Part shown: positions 35,418 through 44,624 of the stretch, piece by piece
Layout: each line of letters begins with the position of its first letter
How positions within the stretch are numbered: the first letter of the stretch is position 1
Assembly: GCF_001695625.1 (NCBI RefSeq)
Contig: NZ_MBPN01000028.1
Span: forward strand, 1 to 55,382
DNA: 55,382 bases
Direction: 5' to 3'
Origin: Pseudomonas defluvii
GTDB taxonomy: Bacteria; Pseudomonadota; Gammaproteobacteria; Pseudomonadales; Pseudomonadaceae
Notes under the pieces: generated by a model
What the model saw: only the letters and a program-made list of their open reading frames with translations
The model's database searches: none
Told to the model about the DNA's origin: nothing
Position numbers and translations under genes: made by a program

Positions 35418-35432
35418 TGGAATTGAGTTCCA
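35418..35432. promoter_or_regulatory. IclR-type dyad, copy B
   Basis: TGGAATTGAGTTCCA, arms TGGAA/TTCCA, in the 175-bp gap between the divergent iclR-type and FAD-oxidoreductase genes, 38 bases before the latter. Partner of copy A at 34437. Confidence 0.65.
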
Positions 35433-35469
35433 AAAACAAAACTATTCGACCCTGAACGTGAGATCTCAA

Positions 35470-37188
35470 ATGCCTGCCGACACCTCTTTGCACACCACGG
35501 TGGACTGCGATGTCCTGGTCATCGGTTCCGGCGCTGCCGGTTTATCCACCGCCGTGACAGCCGCCTGGCACGGTAAAAAGGTCATCGTGGTCGAGAAAGA
35601 CCCGGTGTTCGGCGGCGCCACTGCCTGGTCCGGTGGCTGGATGTGGGTGCCCTGCAATCCACTGGCACAACGCGCCGGTATCATTGAAGACCGTTCACTG
35701 CCCCGTACCTACCTTGAGCACGAACTGGGCGAGCGCTTCGATCCCGTAATGATCGATGCGTTTCTGGAGGCCGCGCCTCACATGGTCTCGTTCTTCGAAC
35801 GCCATACTGCCCTGCAGTTTTCCGATGGCAACGCTATCGCCGATATTCATGGCGACACACCCGGTGCCGGAACGGGCGGACGTTCGGTTATCGCCGCCCC
35901 CTACAATGCTCGCGAAGTCGGCAAGTTGCTCAAACGCCTGCGCAAGACCATGCGCGAAACCTCGTTCATGGGCATGCCGATCATGGCCGGCAAAGACCTC
36001 GCGGCCTTCCTGACCCTGACCCGTTCCTGGCGCTCGCTGCTCCACGTGACCAAGCGCTTCAGCCGGCACCTGCTCGACCTGGCGCTCAACGGTCGGGCCA
36101 TGCACCTGGTCAATGGTGTTGCACTGGTGGCCAGGCTGGCCAAGTCTGCCGAAGACCTCGGCGTACTGCTCTGGGAGTCGGCCCCGGCCAGCGAACTGAT
36201 TCACGAAAACAACCGGGTGGCTGGCGCCGTCGTGCAAACACGCAACGGCCCCGTTAAGATCCGCGCGCGTCATGCGGTAGTGCTGGCGGCAGGCGGCTTC
36301 CCCAACGATATCGAACGTCGCAAGGCGTTGTTCCCGCGTACGCCCACCGGCAACGAACACCTGGCCTTGCCGCCACTGAGCGCCAACGGCGACGGCCTGC
36401 GCCTGGGCGAAAGCGTCGGCGGCCGGATGGCTGACGACCTGCTCAGCCCGGTCGCCTGGGCACCGGTCTCCAGGGTGCCATACATGGACGGCACGTTCGG
36501 TCACTTCCCGCACATCATCGAACGTGGCAAGCCAGGCATTATCGGTGTACTGGCGAACGGCAAGCGCTTCGTCAACGAAGCCGGCGGTTACTATGACTAT
36601 GTCACTGCCATGGTCGCTGCGGCGCCGGGTGAAGAGGTGGCCTCCTGGCTGATCTGCAGCCATGCCTTCCAGCGCCGTTATGGCCTGGGGATTTCCCGCC
36701 CGTTCCCACTGCCGGTCGAACCCTTCGTACGCTCCGGCTACCTGAAGAAAGGCGACACCCTTGAAGCGCTGGCCCAGGCTTGCGGTATCGAACCCCAGGG
36801 TTTGAGTACGACCGTCGAGCAATACAACCGCCATGCGCGCAACGGCGAAGACCCGTTGTTCGGCCGTGGCTCTACACCCTACAACCGTAAACAAGGGGAT
36901 GCGTTGCATGGCCCCAATCCTTGCGTCGCGCCGATCGAGAAAGGCCCCTTCTATGCAGTTAAAGTCGAACCGGGCTGCTTCGGCACCTTCGCTGGCCTCA
37001 AGACCAACGAGCACGCCCAGGTGCTTGATGAGCAACGCCAGCCCATTGCCGGGTTGTATGCGGTAGGTACCGACATGGCCAGCATCATGGGCGGCCACTA
37101 CCCGGCAGGCGGCATAAACCTGGGACCGGCCGCGACCTTTGGTTACATCGCTGGACGCCACATTGCCGGCGCAACAGCCTACGAGTAA
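35470..37188 (+). CDS. FAD-binding oxidoreductase, fumarate reductase/3-ketosteroid dehydrogenase type
   Basis: A 572-residue flavoprotein of the FAD_binding_2 family. Dinucleotide motif CDVLVIGSGAAGLSTAV near 14, VVEKDPVFGGATAWSGGWMW near 44, a second flavin segment NGKRFVNEAGGYYDY near 362, and the C-terminal GLYAVGTDMASIMGGHYPAG near 528 with GGINLGPAATFGYIAG. There is no Tat or Sec signal. ATG 35470 is the family start; the frame is open 59 codons further up without similarity. Members desaturate steroids or cyclohexane rings, or reduce fumarate-like acids. Position near Gfo/Idh, TIM-barrel and pcaGH genes suggests ring oxidation toward an aromatic acid; this is inference. Confidence 0.85.
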   Translation: MPADTSLHTTVDCDVLVIGSGAAGLSTAVTAAWHGKKVIVVEKDPVFGGATAWSGGWMWVPCNPLAQRAGIIEDRSLPRTYLEHELGERFDPVMIDAFLEAAPHMVSFFERHTALQFSDGNAIADIHGDTPGAGTGGRSVIAAPYNAREVGKLLKRLRKTMRETSFMGMPIMAGKDLAAFLTLTRSWRSLLHVTKRFSRHLLDLALNGRAMHLVNGVALVARLAKSAEDLGVLLWESAPASELIHENNRVAGAVVQTRNGPVKIRARHAVVLAAGGFPNDIERRKALFPRTPTGNEHLALPPLSANGDGLRLGESVGGRMADDLLSPVAWAPVSRVPYMDGTFGHFPHIIERGKPGIIGVLANGKRFVNEAGGYYDYVTAMVAAAPGEEVASWLICSHAFQRRYGLGISRPFPLPVEPFVRSGYLKKGDTLEALAQACGIEPQGLSTTVEQYNRHARNGEDPLFGRGSTPYNRKQGDALHGPNPCVAPIEKGPFYAVKVEPGCFGTFAGLKTNEHAQVLDEQRQPIAGLYAVGTDMASIMGGHYPAGGINLGPAATFGYIAGRHIAGATAYE

Positions 37189-37210
37189 CTCCACTACAAA
37201 CAGCAGCCCA

Positions 37211-37243
37211 TAAAAAAGCCCGCCAATTGGCGGGCTTCTTTAT
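37211..37243. terminator. Bidirectional terminator between FAD oxidoreductase and pcaG
   Basis: A perfect 22-bp self-complementary sequence (arms AAGCCCGCCAA / TTGGCGGGCTT) at 37216-37237 with CTTTA on the plus side and TTTTTTA on the minus side, between convergent stops. Confidence 0.88.
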
Positions 37244-37255
37244 GGCGCTACAGGC

Positions 37256-37861
37256 TTAAAAGTCGAAGAACACCGTTTCGCCTTCACCCTGAATACGAAT
37301 GTCGAAGCGGTAGGCCAGTTTACCGTCCACTTCACAACGCTTGGCAACCAGGGTCTCGCGACGCTGCGGCTGCTCTATCAGGTTGAGTACCGGGCACTTG
37401 GCGTTGGCCTCGGCTTCATCATCGAAGTACAAGCGGGTCTGCAGGTGGATATTGATACCACGGGCAAACAGGCTCACGTTGATGTGCGGTGCCATTGGCA
37501 CACCGGCGGCATTCAGCGCAACACCCGGCTTGATGGTGTGCAGGTTCCACTCGCCCGCATCAAAGGTCGTGGCTGTGCGACCGAAGCTGTTGAATGGCTT
37601 TTCCAGGTTGAAATCTGGCTGATAGTGACCCTCATGGTCAGCCTGCCAGAACTCCAGGAACGAGTCGCGCACCAGATGGCCGTTGCCATCGTATACATGG
37701 CCAAACACCAGGATCTGTTGGCCCGGGGCATCGGCACGCGCCATACGGTTCCAGATTTCCTGAGGGCGAGTCGGGTTACCGGCGGCTTCCAGTGCCAGGC
37801 CGATATGAACGTAAGGACCGGCGGTCTGCGAAGGGGTTTCCGGCAGCAGTTGAGTAGGCAT
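37256..37861 (-). CDS. pcaG: Protocatechuate 3,4-dioxygenase alpha subunit
   Basis: Non-catalytic-iron subunit (201 residues) of the intradiol dioxygenase that cleaves protocatechuate to beta-carboxy-cis,cis-muconate. It begins MPTQLLPETPSQTAGPYVHI and has FLEFWQADHEGHY near 68 and HINVSLFARGINIHLQTRLYF near 125. The iron ligands of the beta subunit are not retained, as normal for PcaG. ATG 37861 follows AAGGAG, whose AAG overlaps the pcaH stop, so translation is coupled. Confidence 0.96.
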   Translation of the reverse strand: MPTQLLPETPSQTAGPYVHIGLALEAAGNPTRPQEIWNRMARADAPGQQILVFGHVYDGNGHLVRDSFLEFWQADHEGHYQPDFNLEKPFNSFGRTATTFDAGEWNLHTIKPGVALNAAGVPMAPHINVSLFARGINIHLQTRLYFDDEAEANAKCPVLNLIEQPQRRETLVAKRCEVDGKLAYRFDIRIQGEGETVFFDF

Positions 37862-37872
37862 GGCGGGGCTCC

Positions 37873-38592
37873 TTAGCAGTTTTCAAAGTGCGTCTTGCGC
37901 TGGCCGCGCAGCACGATGTCGAAACGATAGGCCAGGCAATCCATCGGGTTCGCGTTGGTCATGTCCAGGCGTGCGATCAGGCTCTGTACCGCTTCAGGAT
38001 TGGCGATCGACTTGACGATCGGGCACATCGGAATCAGCGGATCACCTTCAAAGTACAACTGGGTAATCAACCGGGTAGCGATCGACGGGCCGCTGATAGA
38101 GAAGTGGATATGCGCCGGACGCCAGTCGTTCGGCCCGTTACGCCATGGGTAAGGACCGGGCTTGATCGTGCGGAAACTGTAGTAGCCATCACGGTCGGTC
38201 AAGGCTCGACCAACACCGCCGAAGTTAGGGTCCAGAGGCGCCAGGTAACGGTCGTTCTTGTGCCGATAACGGCCACCGGCGTTGGCCTGCCACATCTCCA
38301 CCAGGGTATGCGGGATCGGCTTGCCGTACTGGTCACACACTCGACCGGAAACGATGATGCGCTCACCAACCGGCAGGCCGCCGTTGTTGAAGTTCAGCAA
38401 CAGGTCATGGTCATGCTGACCAAACTGCAGGTGAGAGAAGTCTGGACCGGTGCTTTCGCTGATCGACTGAGGAATGCTCACCAGTGCCTGACGCGGCGAC
38501 CGGGCAACAGAGGTCTTGTAGTCGGGGGTCAGGGCTTTCGGGTGCCAATTGCGATCACGGATAGCGAAGCGACTGTCGTCTGTGGCGGACAT
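37873..38592 (-). CDS. pcaH: Protocatechuate 3,4-dioxygenase beta subunit
   Basis: Fe(III)-binding catalytic subunit (239 residues). It begins [20 protein letters not shown]; the intradiol signature is at about 78-108 ([33 protein letters not shown]) with the tyrosine ligand, and the second ligand group lies in [14 protein letters not shown] near 158, giving the Tyr and two His ligands. ATG 38592 follows AAGGAG. pcaHG is a two-gene operon, downstream in pathway from QuiC. The 425-bp gap to mcpS carries the palindrome at 38696 and a flagellar-type promoter. Confidence 0.96.
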   Translation of the reverse strand: MSATDDSRFAIRDRNWHPKALTPDYKTSVARSPRQALVSIPQSISESTGPDFSHLQFGQHDHDLLLNFNNGGLPVGERIIVSGRVCDQYGKPIPHTLVEMWQANAGGRYRHKNDRYLAPLDPNFGGVGRALTDRDGYYSFRTIKPGPYPWRNGPNDWRPAHIHFSISGPSIATRLITQLYFEGDPLIPMCPIVKSIANPEAVQSLIARLDMTNANPMDCLAYRFDIVLRGQRKTHFENC

Positions 38593-38695
38593 GCCGTTCT
38601 CCTTGTTATTGGATGTGGAAAAGCCCGGGAGGAGCAGGCGAGCACCCAGTGTCGGCCAAGACGGCTTCGACGGGAACTGAAAAGAACCATGGGAA

Positions 38696-38715
38696 ACATA
38701 ACCAATTGGTTATGT
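38696..38715. promoter_or_regulatory. Perfect 20-bp palindrome upstream of pcaHG
   Basis: ACATAACCAATTGGTTATGT is completely self-complementary and lies 104 bases before pcaH. On the minus strand it overlaps a -10-like TATACA (38713-38718). This is the size and symmetry of a MarR-family operator. No marR gene is in the window. Confidence 0.65.
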
Positions 38716-38905
38716 ATAGCGCAGCGCGCTCACGTCGCCTAACCCAAGAATTTTCATAGGCTATGGCGAAAAGGGATACGCACGGCTCCACCGGCCAAGC
38801 GCTGGCAGGCTTGATTCAGGAGACGTTGAAGAAGCCCTGAACGGCGCAGAAACATGCGCCAAACACTTTGTTGATCAATTTCGTAGGAATTGCTGAAAAA
38901 GCGTT

Positions 38906-38931
38906 TCAGCTACCCGAACTGCCGCCGATAA
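38906..38931 (+). promoter_or_regulatory. Candidate FliA (sigma-28) promoter of mcpS
   Basis: TCAG, a 14-base spacer and a perfect GCCGATAA (38924-38931), 87 bases before mcpS. GCCGATAA is the flagellar sigma -10 and expected for a chemoreceptor; the -35 is imperfect. Confidence 0.6.
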
Positions 38932-39017
38932 AGCCAGCGTATGGATCGCCTGGCACCAAGAAAAACAACCTTCCAGCGATCGGGATCAAGACCGTAAAAC
39001 GTTCCTGGAGGGATGGT

Positions 39018-40937
39018 ATGAACAGCTGGTTTGCCAATATCAGCGTCAATGTGAAACTCGGCCTGGGCTTCGGCCTGGTGCTGTTACTGACAGGCCTTCT
39101 GGCGCTGACAGGCTGGACCAGCCTTGGTGGCCTGATCGACCGTAGCAACTGGATGAGCGACATCACTCAGCTCAACAGCGACCTGACGAACATGCGCATT
39201 GCGCGCCTGCAATACATGTTGACCAACGGCGATGACACCAGCGCCGCCAATGTTCAAGCCAAACTCGACACGTTCAGCGCGCAACAGCAGAAACTGCTGA
39301 ACAGCTTCAAGAGCCCCGAGAACATCAAACTGCTGCAGCAGCAGGCCAAGACCATCAGCGCGTATCAGGTATCACTGAACAAGATGCGCAACGGCTATAG
39401 AACCACCCTGGCCGCCCGAGATGCGATGGGTGTAGCCGCCGCCAGCGCCATCGAGTTGATCGAGTCGATCAACCGCGATGTCCTGGCCTTGCCAGAGAGC
39501 GACCCTCGTCGTCTTGAGCAATTCCAGGCCATTACACGGGTCAAGGAACAACTGATGATGGTGCGCCTGGAAGTGCGCAGCTACATTGCCGACCTCAGTA
39601 CTTCGACCGAGCAGGCAGCGCTGCGACAACTGGATGCAGCCCTGGCTGAAGTGCGCCAACTGAACGATCACCTGCCACGCGAAACCACCCGCGCGAAGCA
39701 GTTCGAAAGCGCCGTCCTCGCCTACCGTGACGCCGTACTCACCTTCAAGAGCGCCATTGCCGAGATCGCCGTAGCTCGCCAGGAAATGACCGTACAAGGC
39801 GCCGATATCGTCAAATACAGCGATCAGCTCTATAAGATCCAACTGGATCGTCGTGATGACGAAAGCGCCCAGGCGCGTGCACTGCAACTCATCAGCACCC
39901 TGCTGGCACTGCTGTTCGGCGTTATGGCCGCGGTTATCATTACCCGCCAGATTACCCGCCCGCTGCAAGACACCCTCAAGGTGGTCGAGAAAATCGCTGC
40001 AGGCGACCTGACCCATGAGCTACGCGTGACCCGCCGAGACGAGTTGGGCGTTTTGCAGCAAGGCATACAGCGCATGGGCAGCACCCTGCGTGACTTGATC
40101 ACAGGCATCCGTGACGGCGTCACCCAGATCGCCAGCGCAGCGGAAGAACTCTCGGCGGTCACCGAGGAAACCAATGCCGGAGTCAACAGCCAGAAGGTCG
40201 AAACCGATCAGGTGGCAACCGCCATGCATGAAATGGCGACGACAGTGCAGGAGGTGGCGCGCAACGCCGAGTTGGCCTCAGAAGCGGCAACCGATGCTGA
40301 CGGTCAGGCCCGTGCGGGTGATGAGGTCGTCGCCCAGGCCATTGCCCAAATCGAACGTCTGGCCGAAGAAGTGAAGCGCTCGACCGACGCCATGGGGCAC
40401 CTGCAACAGGAAAGCCAGAAGATCGGCAGCGTCATGGACGTAATCAAGTCGGTCGCCGAGCAGACCAACCTGCTCGCCCTGAATGCCGCCATCGAAGCGG
40501 CCCGCGCAGGCGAAGCCGGTCGTGGTTTTGCCGTGGTCGCTGACGAGGTTCGCGGCCTGGCCCAGCGCACGCAGAAATCCACCGAAGAGATCGAAGAACT
40601 GGTAGCAGGCCTGCAAAGCGGTACCCAACAGGTCGCCAATGTCATGCTGAACAGCCGTAACCTGACCGACAGCAGCGTTGAACTGACGCGTAAAGCCGGT
40701 GCATCACTGGAGAACATCACCCGCGTGGTGTCGAACATCCAGTCGATGAATCAGCAGATCGCCGCAGCCGCCGAGCAGCAGAGCGCCGTAGCCGAGGAAA
40801 TAAGCCGCAGCATCCTCAATGTACGCGATGTCTCGGAGCAGACTTCCGCAGCCAGTGAAGAAACCGCGGCGTCCAGCGTCGAGCTGGCGCGGCTGGGTAA
40901 CCAGTTGCAGATGATGGTCAGCCACTTCCGCGTCTGA
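39018..40937 (+). CDS. mcpS: Methyl-accepting chemoreceptor with HBM sensor domain, McpS type
   Basis: Inner-membrane chemotaxis receptor of 639 residues. TM1 about 11-33, periplasmic helical-bimodular (HBM) domain about 45-285, TM2 about 290-312, HAMP, then the signalling coiled coil with the hairpin tip [21 protein letters not shown] near 480. It is close to what I remember of P. putida McpS, which senses TCA-cycle acids (malate, fumarate, succinate) in one module and acetate in the other; the arginine motifs MRIARLQYM and VRLEVRSY that contact dicarboxylates are present. ATG 39018 follows GGAGGG; upstream in-frame codons are excluded by the TM1 position. No C-terminal CheR pentapeptide is seen. 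Confidence 0.9.
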   Translation: MNSWFANISVNVKLGLGFGLVLLLTGLLALTGWTSLGGLIDRSNWMSDITQLNSDLTNMRIARLQYMLTNGDDTSAANVQAKLDTFSAQQQKLLNSFKSPENIKLLQQQAKTISAYQVSLNKMRNGYRTTLAARDAMGVAAASAIELIESINRDVLALPESDPRRLEQFQAITRVKEQLMMVRLEVRSYIADLSTSTEQAALRQLDAALAEVRQLNDHLPRETTRAKQFESAVLAYRDAVLTFKSAIAEIAVARQEMTVQGADIVKYSDQLYKIQLDRRDDESAQARALQLISTLLALLFGVMAAVIITRQITRPLQDTLKVVEKIAAGDLTHELRVTRRDELGVLQQGIQRMGSTLRDLITGIRDGVTQIASAAEELSAVTEETNAGVNSQKVETDQVATAMHEMATTVQEVARNAELASEAATDADGQARAGDEVVAQAIAQIERLAEEVKRSTDAMGHLQQESQKIGSVMDVIKSVAEQTNLLALNAAIEAARAGEAGRGFAVVADEVRGLAQRTQKSTEEIEELVAGLQSGTQQVANVMLNSRNLTDSSVELTRKAGASLENITRVVSNIQSMNQQIAAAAEQQSAVAEEISRSILNVRDVSEQTSAASEETAASSVELARLGNQLQMMVSHFRV

Positions 40938-40949
40938 CCTGAAAAACAC

Positions 40950-40991
40950 CGCTGGCACTGCCGACACCAGTAGGCGTCGACAGTGCCAGCG
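40950..40991. terminator. Long hairpin between convergent mcpS and ggt
   Basis: 11-bp perfect arms CGCTGGCACTG / CAGTGCCAGCG enclose a second 7-bp stem with one mismatch. Lies between two convergent stops; no T run. Confidence 0.6.
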
Positions 40992-41001
40992 ATAAGGCCG
41001 G

Positions 41002-42669
41002 TTACTTCACCACGTGACCCACACCCCGGCCACGTGGATCGGAAGCGGTTTCCAGCGCCGTGCCATTGACCCGGATCGCCTGGATATCCCCCATCTCCCA
41101 GCCCTGATCTTCCAGGGTATACCCCATCTTCTTCAGATCATCGGCCACCTTGCCATTCAACGGCGCATAAGCGTCGTAATAGATAGTGTCCTTAGGCAGC
41201 AACTGATGATGCACACGCTGCGCAGCAACGGCCTTCTCCAGCGGCAGGTTGTAGTCATAGAGGTTGTTCAGCACCTGGAAGATCGAGGTGAAAATCCGCG
41301 AACCACCCGGCGTGCCCAGAACCAGGGTGACCTGGCCGTCGCGGGTTACCAGCGTTGGGCTCATTGACGAAAGCATGCGCTTACCCGGCTCGATGGCGTT
41401 GGCGTCGCCGCCGACCACACCGAAGGCGTTGGCCACGCCAGGCTTGGAACTGAAGTCATCCATCTCGTCATTGAGCAGGAAGCCCGCGCCCTTGACGACC
41501 ACGCCACTGCCATAGTCCCAGTTCAAGGTGTAGGTGTTGCTGACGGCGTTACCCTGCTTGTCGACGATGGAGAAGTGCGTGGTCTGATGCGGTTCCAGGC
41601 CCGGGCGGACTTTCTCCGTCTCAGAGATGGCCGTCGGATTGACCTCCTTGGCACGCTTGACCAGGTAGTCCTTGGCAACCAGTTGCTCTACTGGCACCTT
41701 GCTGAAGGCAGGGTCGCCGAGGTAGTCGGCACGGTCGGCAAACACCCGCTTCTCGATTTCGGCCAGCAGGTGGATATAACGAGCCGAGTTCAACTCAACG
41801 CCCTTGAAGTCGGCAGCGCGGTTTTCCTTGATGCCCAGCAGTTGCGCCAGCGCGATACCACCGGAGCTTGGCAACGGCGCGGTGTAGACCGTGTTGCCGC
41901 GCCAGTCGATACGCATCGGCTCACGCCAGACAGCCTTGTAATCCTTCAGGTCATCCTTGCTGATCAAGCCCTTGTCGGCCTGCATCTGAGCCACCAGCAG
42001 GTCGGCGGTCTTGCCCTGATAGAACTCACTGACGCCATTGCTGGCAATACGCTCCAGGGTTTGCGCCAACTCGGGTTGCTTGAAGGTTTCGCCGACCTTC
42101 ATGCTGCCGAAATAGTCATTGAAGTTGGTGCTGTCCTTGAACAGACCCAGGGCGTCCTCACGGTACTGGTACTGTTTGGAGGCCACTTTAAAGCCATTCC
42201 TGGCGTAACCGACTGCTGGGGTCAGCAGCTCGGCCCAAGGCAGCTTGCCGAATTTCTGATGCGCCTCCCATAACCCCATCACCGTACCCGGTACACCAGC
42301 GGCACGTGCACCGACCAGGCTGAGGTTCTCGATGACCTCGCCTTTATCGTCCAGGTACATGGTGCGGTTCGCCGCTTTCGGGGCGATCTCGCGGTAGTCG
42401 AGGAAATAGGGCTTGCCGTCCATGTACAGGGTCATGAAACCACCACCGCCGATATTGCCAGCCTCGGGGTAAGTCACCGCCAGCGTGAATGCAGTAGCCA
42501 CGGCAGCATCCACCGCGTTACCGCCTTTTTTCAGGACTTCGGCGGCGACCTGTGCACCATATTGATCGGGCGCGGCGACCGCACCACCGTCCAGGGTCAC
42601 GGCGTAGGCCGAAGAACTGGCGATAATCGCGGCACTGAGGGTCAGGAGTCGGAACATCACAACGCGCAT
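41002..42669 (-). CDS. ggt: Gamma-glutamyltransferase (periplasmic)
   Basis: Ntn-hydrolase that transfers or hydrolyses gamma-glutamyl groups of glutathione. The 555-residue precursor has a Sec signal (MRVVMFRLLTLSAAIIASSSAYA) and self-cleaves at the threonine of TTHFSIVD near 370, giving large and small subunits. NTYTLNWDYGSG after it and GTPGGSRIFTSIFQ near 445 are family motifs. ATG 42669 has AAGGAAG upstream; an extension of 11 codons would bury the signal peptide. Order beside mcpS is as I recall for P. putida. Confidence 0.94.
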   Translation of the reverse strand: MRVVMFRLLTLSAAIIASSSAYAVTLDGGAVAAPDQYGAQVAAEVLKKGGNAVDAAVATAFTLAVTYPEAGNIGGGGFMTLYMDGKPYFLDYREIAPKAANRTMYLDDKGEVIENLSLVGARAAGVPGTVMGLWEAHQKFGKLPWAELLTPAVGYARNGFKVASKQYQYREDALGLFKDSTNFNDYFGSMKVGETFKQPELAQTLERIASNGVSEFYQGKTADLLVAQMQADKGLISKDDLKDYKAVWREPMRIDWRGNTVYTAPLPSSGGIALAQLLGIKENRAADFKGVELNSARYIHLLAEIEKRVFADRADYLGDPAFSKVPVEQLVAKDYLVKRAKEVNPTAISETEKVRPGLEPHQTTHFSIVDKQGNAVSNTYTLNWDYGSGVVVKGAGFLLNDEMDDFSSKPGVANAFGVVGGDANAIEPGKRMLSSMSPTLVTRDGQVTLVLGTPGGSRIFTSIFQVLNNLYDYNLPLEKAVAAQRVHHQLLPKDTIYYDAYAPLNGKVADDLKKMGYTLEDQGWEMGDIQAIRVNGTALETASDPRGRGVGHVVK

Positions 42670-42786
42670 GAAAGCTTCCTTAGTGTTGTTTTCGTTGAAC
42701 ACCCATTAAGGCTGATGTCGAACGACATATCAAACACCGAAGCGAAAACAGCCGCGTTTAGACAGCCTCTGTCGCCGCCAGAAATC

Positions 42787-43683
42787 TCAGCAGGCGTAGA
42801 CCGCCAGTTTCTGCTGAATGAAATCGAGAAAGCACTGAATGCGCAGGGCGAGTTGCGTATTGCGGTAGTACACCGCATGGATCGGCTGGCGATAGCCGCT
42901 GTTGGCATCGGCAAGGATCACCTGCAGGCGTCCGGCACGCACGTCCTCGTGGCTCATGAAGTGCGACAGACACGCGATGCCTGCCCCGGCCAAGGCCAAT
43001 TGGCGCAAGGTTTCGCCGCTGGATGCCGACAGGCTCGGACGAATGGGTAGACGATCGCCTTCAGCATGGCGCAAAGGCCAGTGGTTGAGCGTCTCGGTCT
43101 GGCTGAAGCCCAACAGCGAGTGCCCGGCCAGGTCTTCAACCTGCCGTGGCGTGCCATGCCGCGCCAGGTACTCGGGGCTGGCCAGGATCTGCAGCGGGCT
43201 GCAGCCCAGCGAACGGGCATGCAGGCTGGAGTCTGACAGCTCGCCAATGCGGATCGCCACATCGGTACCCTGCTCCAGCAAGTCAATGATCAGGTCGTCC
43301 GTGTTCAACTCCAGTTGGATGTCCGGATAGCGCTCACGGAACTCCTCCACCCACGGGACGATGGCGTGCAGCATGAACGGCGCCGCCGCGTTGATCCGCA
43401 ACCGCCCGGACGGCGTCTGACGGTGCAACGACAAACGCTCTTCAAGCTCATCCATCTGCGCAAGAATCGCCTTGGCCCGCTCGAAGAAAAACCGGCCCTC
43501 CTCGGTCAGGTCCATGCGCCGGGTGGTGCGATTGATCAGCGTGGTACACAGCTTGGCTTCAAGGCGTGACAAGGTTCGACTGATCGCCGATGGGGTCTGC
43601 CCGACCTGCTCGGCCGCAGCGGAAATCGAGCCGCACTCGATCACCGAGACGAACACCTGTAACTCATCGGACCTGGCTTTCAC
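42787..43683 (-). CDS. LysR-family transcriptional regulator
   Basis: A 298-residue LTTR: N-terminal winged HTH (LQVFVSVIECGSISAAAEQV, then TPSAISRTLSRLEAKL) and periplasmic-binding-like effector domain. The start is GTG 43683 with AAGGTG six bases upstream; the in-frame codons up to 43812 lack similarity and overlap the downstream region of mdaB. It is co-directional with the mdaB-like gene, 67 bases behind it, an unusual arrangement since LTTRs often diverge from targets. It may regulate mdaB autogenously; targets not shown. Confidence 0.88.
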   Translation of the reverse strand: MKARSDELQVFVSVIECGSISAAAEQVGQTPSAISRTLSRLEAKLCTTLINRTTRRMDLTEEGRFFFERAKAILAQMDELEERLSLHRQTPSGRLRINAAAPFMLHAIVPWVEEFRERYPDIQLELNTDDLIIDLLEQGTDVAIRIGELSDSSLHARSLGCSPLQILASPEYLARHGTPRQVEDLAGHSLLGFSQTETLNHWPLRHAEGDRLPIRPSLSASSGETLRQLALAGAGIACLSHFMSHEDVRAGRLQVILADANSGYRQPIHAVYYRNTQLALRIQCFLDFIQQKLAVYAC

Positions 43684-43750
43684 GCGAACACCTTGTGCAG
43701 CAACCAAACGCTGATTGATAGCGGCTTGCACGGGCTTGTGCAAGCACCCA

Positions 43751-44341
43751 TCAAGCCGGGATCTGGAATACTCGGGCCAGATGCTGCTCATACGCAGTGA
43801 CGGCAGCAGCAACGTTAGGGCGCTTCATCACATCCACCGCCAGGTAAGTCGGCAGCCCCGTCATGCCGAGGAACTGATTAGCCTTGTGAAACGGGAAGTA
43901 CACGGCGTCCACACCCTTGCCTTCAAAGAAATCGTCAGGGTCATCGAACGCCTGCTGCGGCGCATTCCAAGTGGCCGAAATCATGTAGTGCTTGCCGTGA
44001 ACAAGGCCGCCACTGCCGTACTTCTGCGACGCGTCGGAACGGGTTCGACCGTCGCTGGCATAGAGGCTGCCGTGACCGGCGGTGAAGACCTCATCAAGGT
44101 ACTGCTTGACGGTCCAGGGCGCGCCCATCCACCAGCCGGGCATTTGATAGATGATCACGTCCGCCCAGAGAAACTTCTGCACCTCTTCAGCATTGTCATA
44201 ACCACCGTCGATGTAGGTGGATTTGATGTCAAAGCCGGCACGATCCAGAAACGCCAGCGCTGCCTCATGCAGGGTTTCATTCAAGCGGCCATCGGAGTGG
44301 GCGAATTTCTTGCCGCCATTGAGCAACAGGACTTTTTTCAT
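43751..44341 (-). CDS. mdaB: NAD(P)H quinone reductase/flavodoxin-fold oxidoreductase, MdaB type
   Basis: Soluble 196-residue flavoprotein of the NQO1/MdaB family, reducing quinones by two electrons and protecting against redox cyclers. MKKVLLLNGGKKFAHSDGRL at the N terminus binds flavin phosphate; YQMPGWWMGAPWTVKQYLDEV near 64-84 and GKHYMISATWNAP near 116 are MdaB-specific. ATG 44341 follows GAGG. Followed by a LysR gene on the same strand. Confidence 0.87.
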   Translation of the reverse strand: MKKVLLLNGGKKFAHSDGRLNETLHEAALAFLDRAGFDIKSTYIDGGYDNAEEVQKFLWADVIIYQMPGWWMGAPWTVKQYLDEVFTAGHGSLYASDGRTRSDASQKYGSGGLVHGKHYMISATWNAPQQAFDDPDDFFEGKGVDAVYFPFHKANQFLGMTGLPTYLAVDVMKRPNVAAAVTAYEQHLARVFQIPA

Positions 44342-44624
44342 CGGGGCCTCATCGGGTGCCCGGTCGACGCCATTGGGATGGCGAACCGGATGGAATTGAA
44401 TGCCGGGCAGGTTAACGACGAACAAAGCCCGGAAAAACCACCTCGACGGCAAAACGCTTTTGACTGGAGCGCACGAATTGAACGCGAATTATTGCAGTCG
44501 CGTATCTATTGCAGGGCTCATGACTTGTGCGCTTCTGGACAGCTTGATGTCGAGTCCAGACAACCGGGGGGCTGAGCCGCCCGCTAGGCTGCGGGTTCAC
44601 TTCCTCAGCCTGCCTGGAGCCCTC

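Noticed and set aside
35293..35469. N-terminal extension of the FAD oxidoreductase
   Set aside because: The extra 59 codons lie over the divergent promoter and IclR dyad and do not resemble the family.
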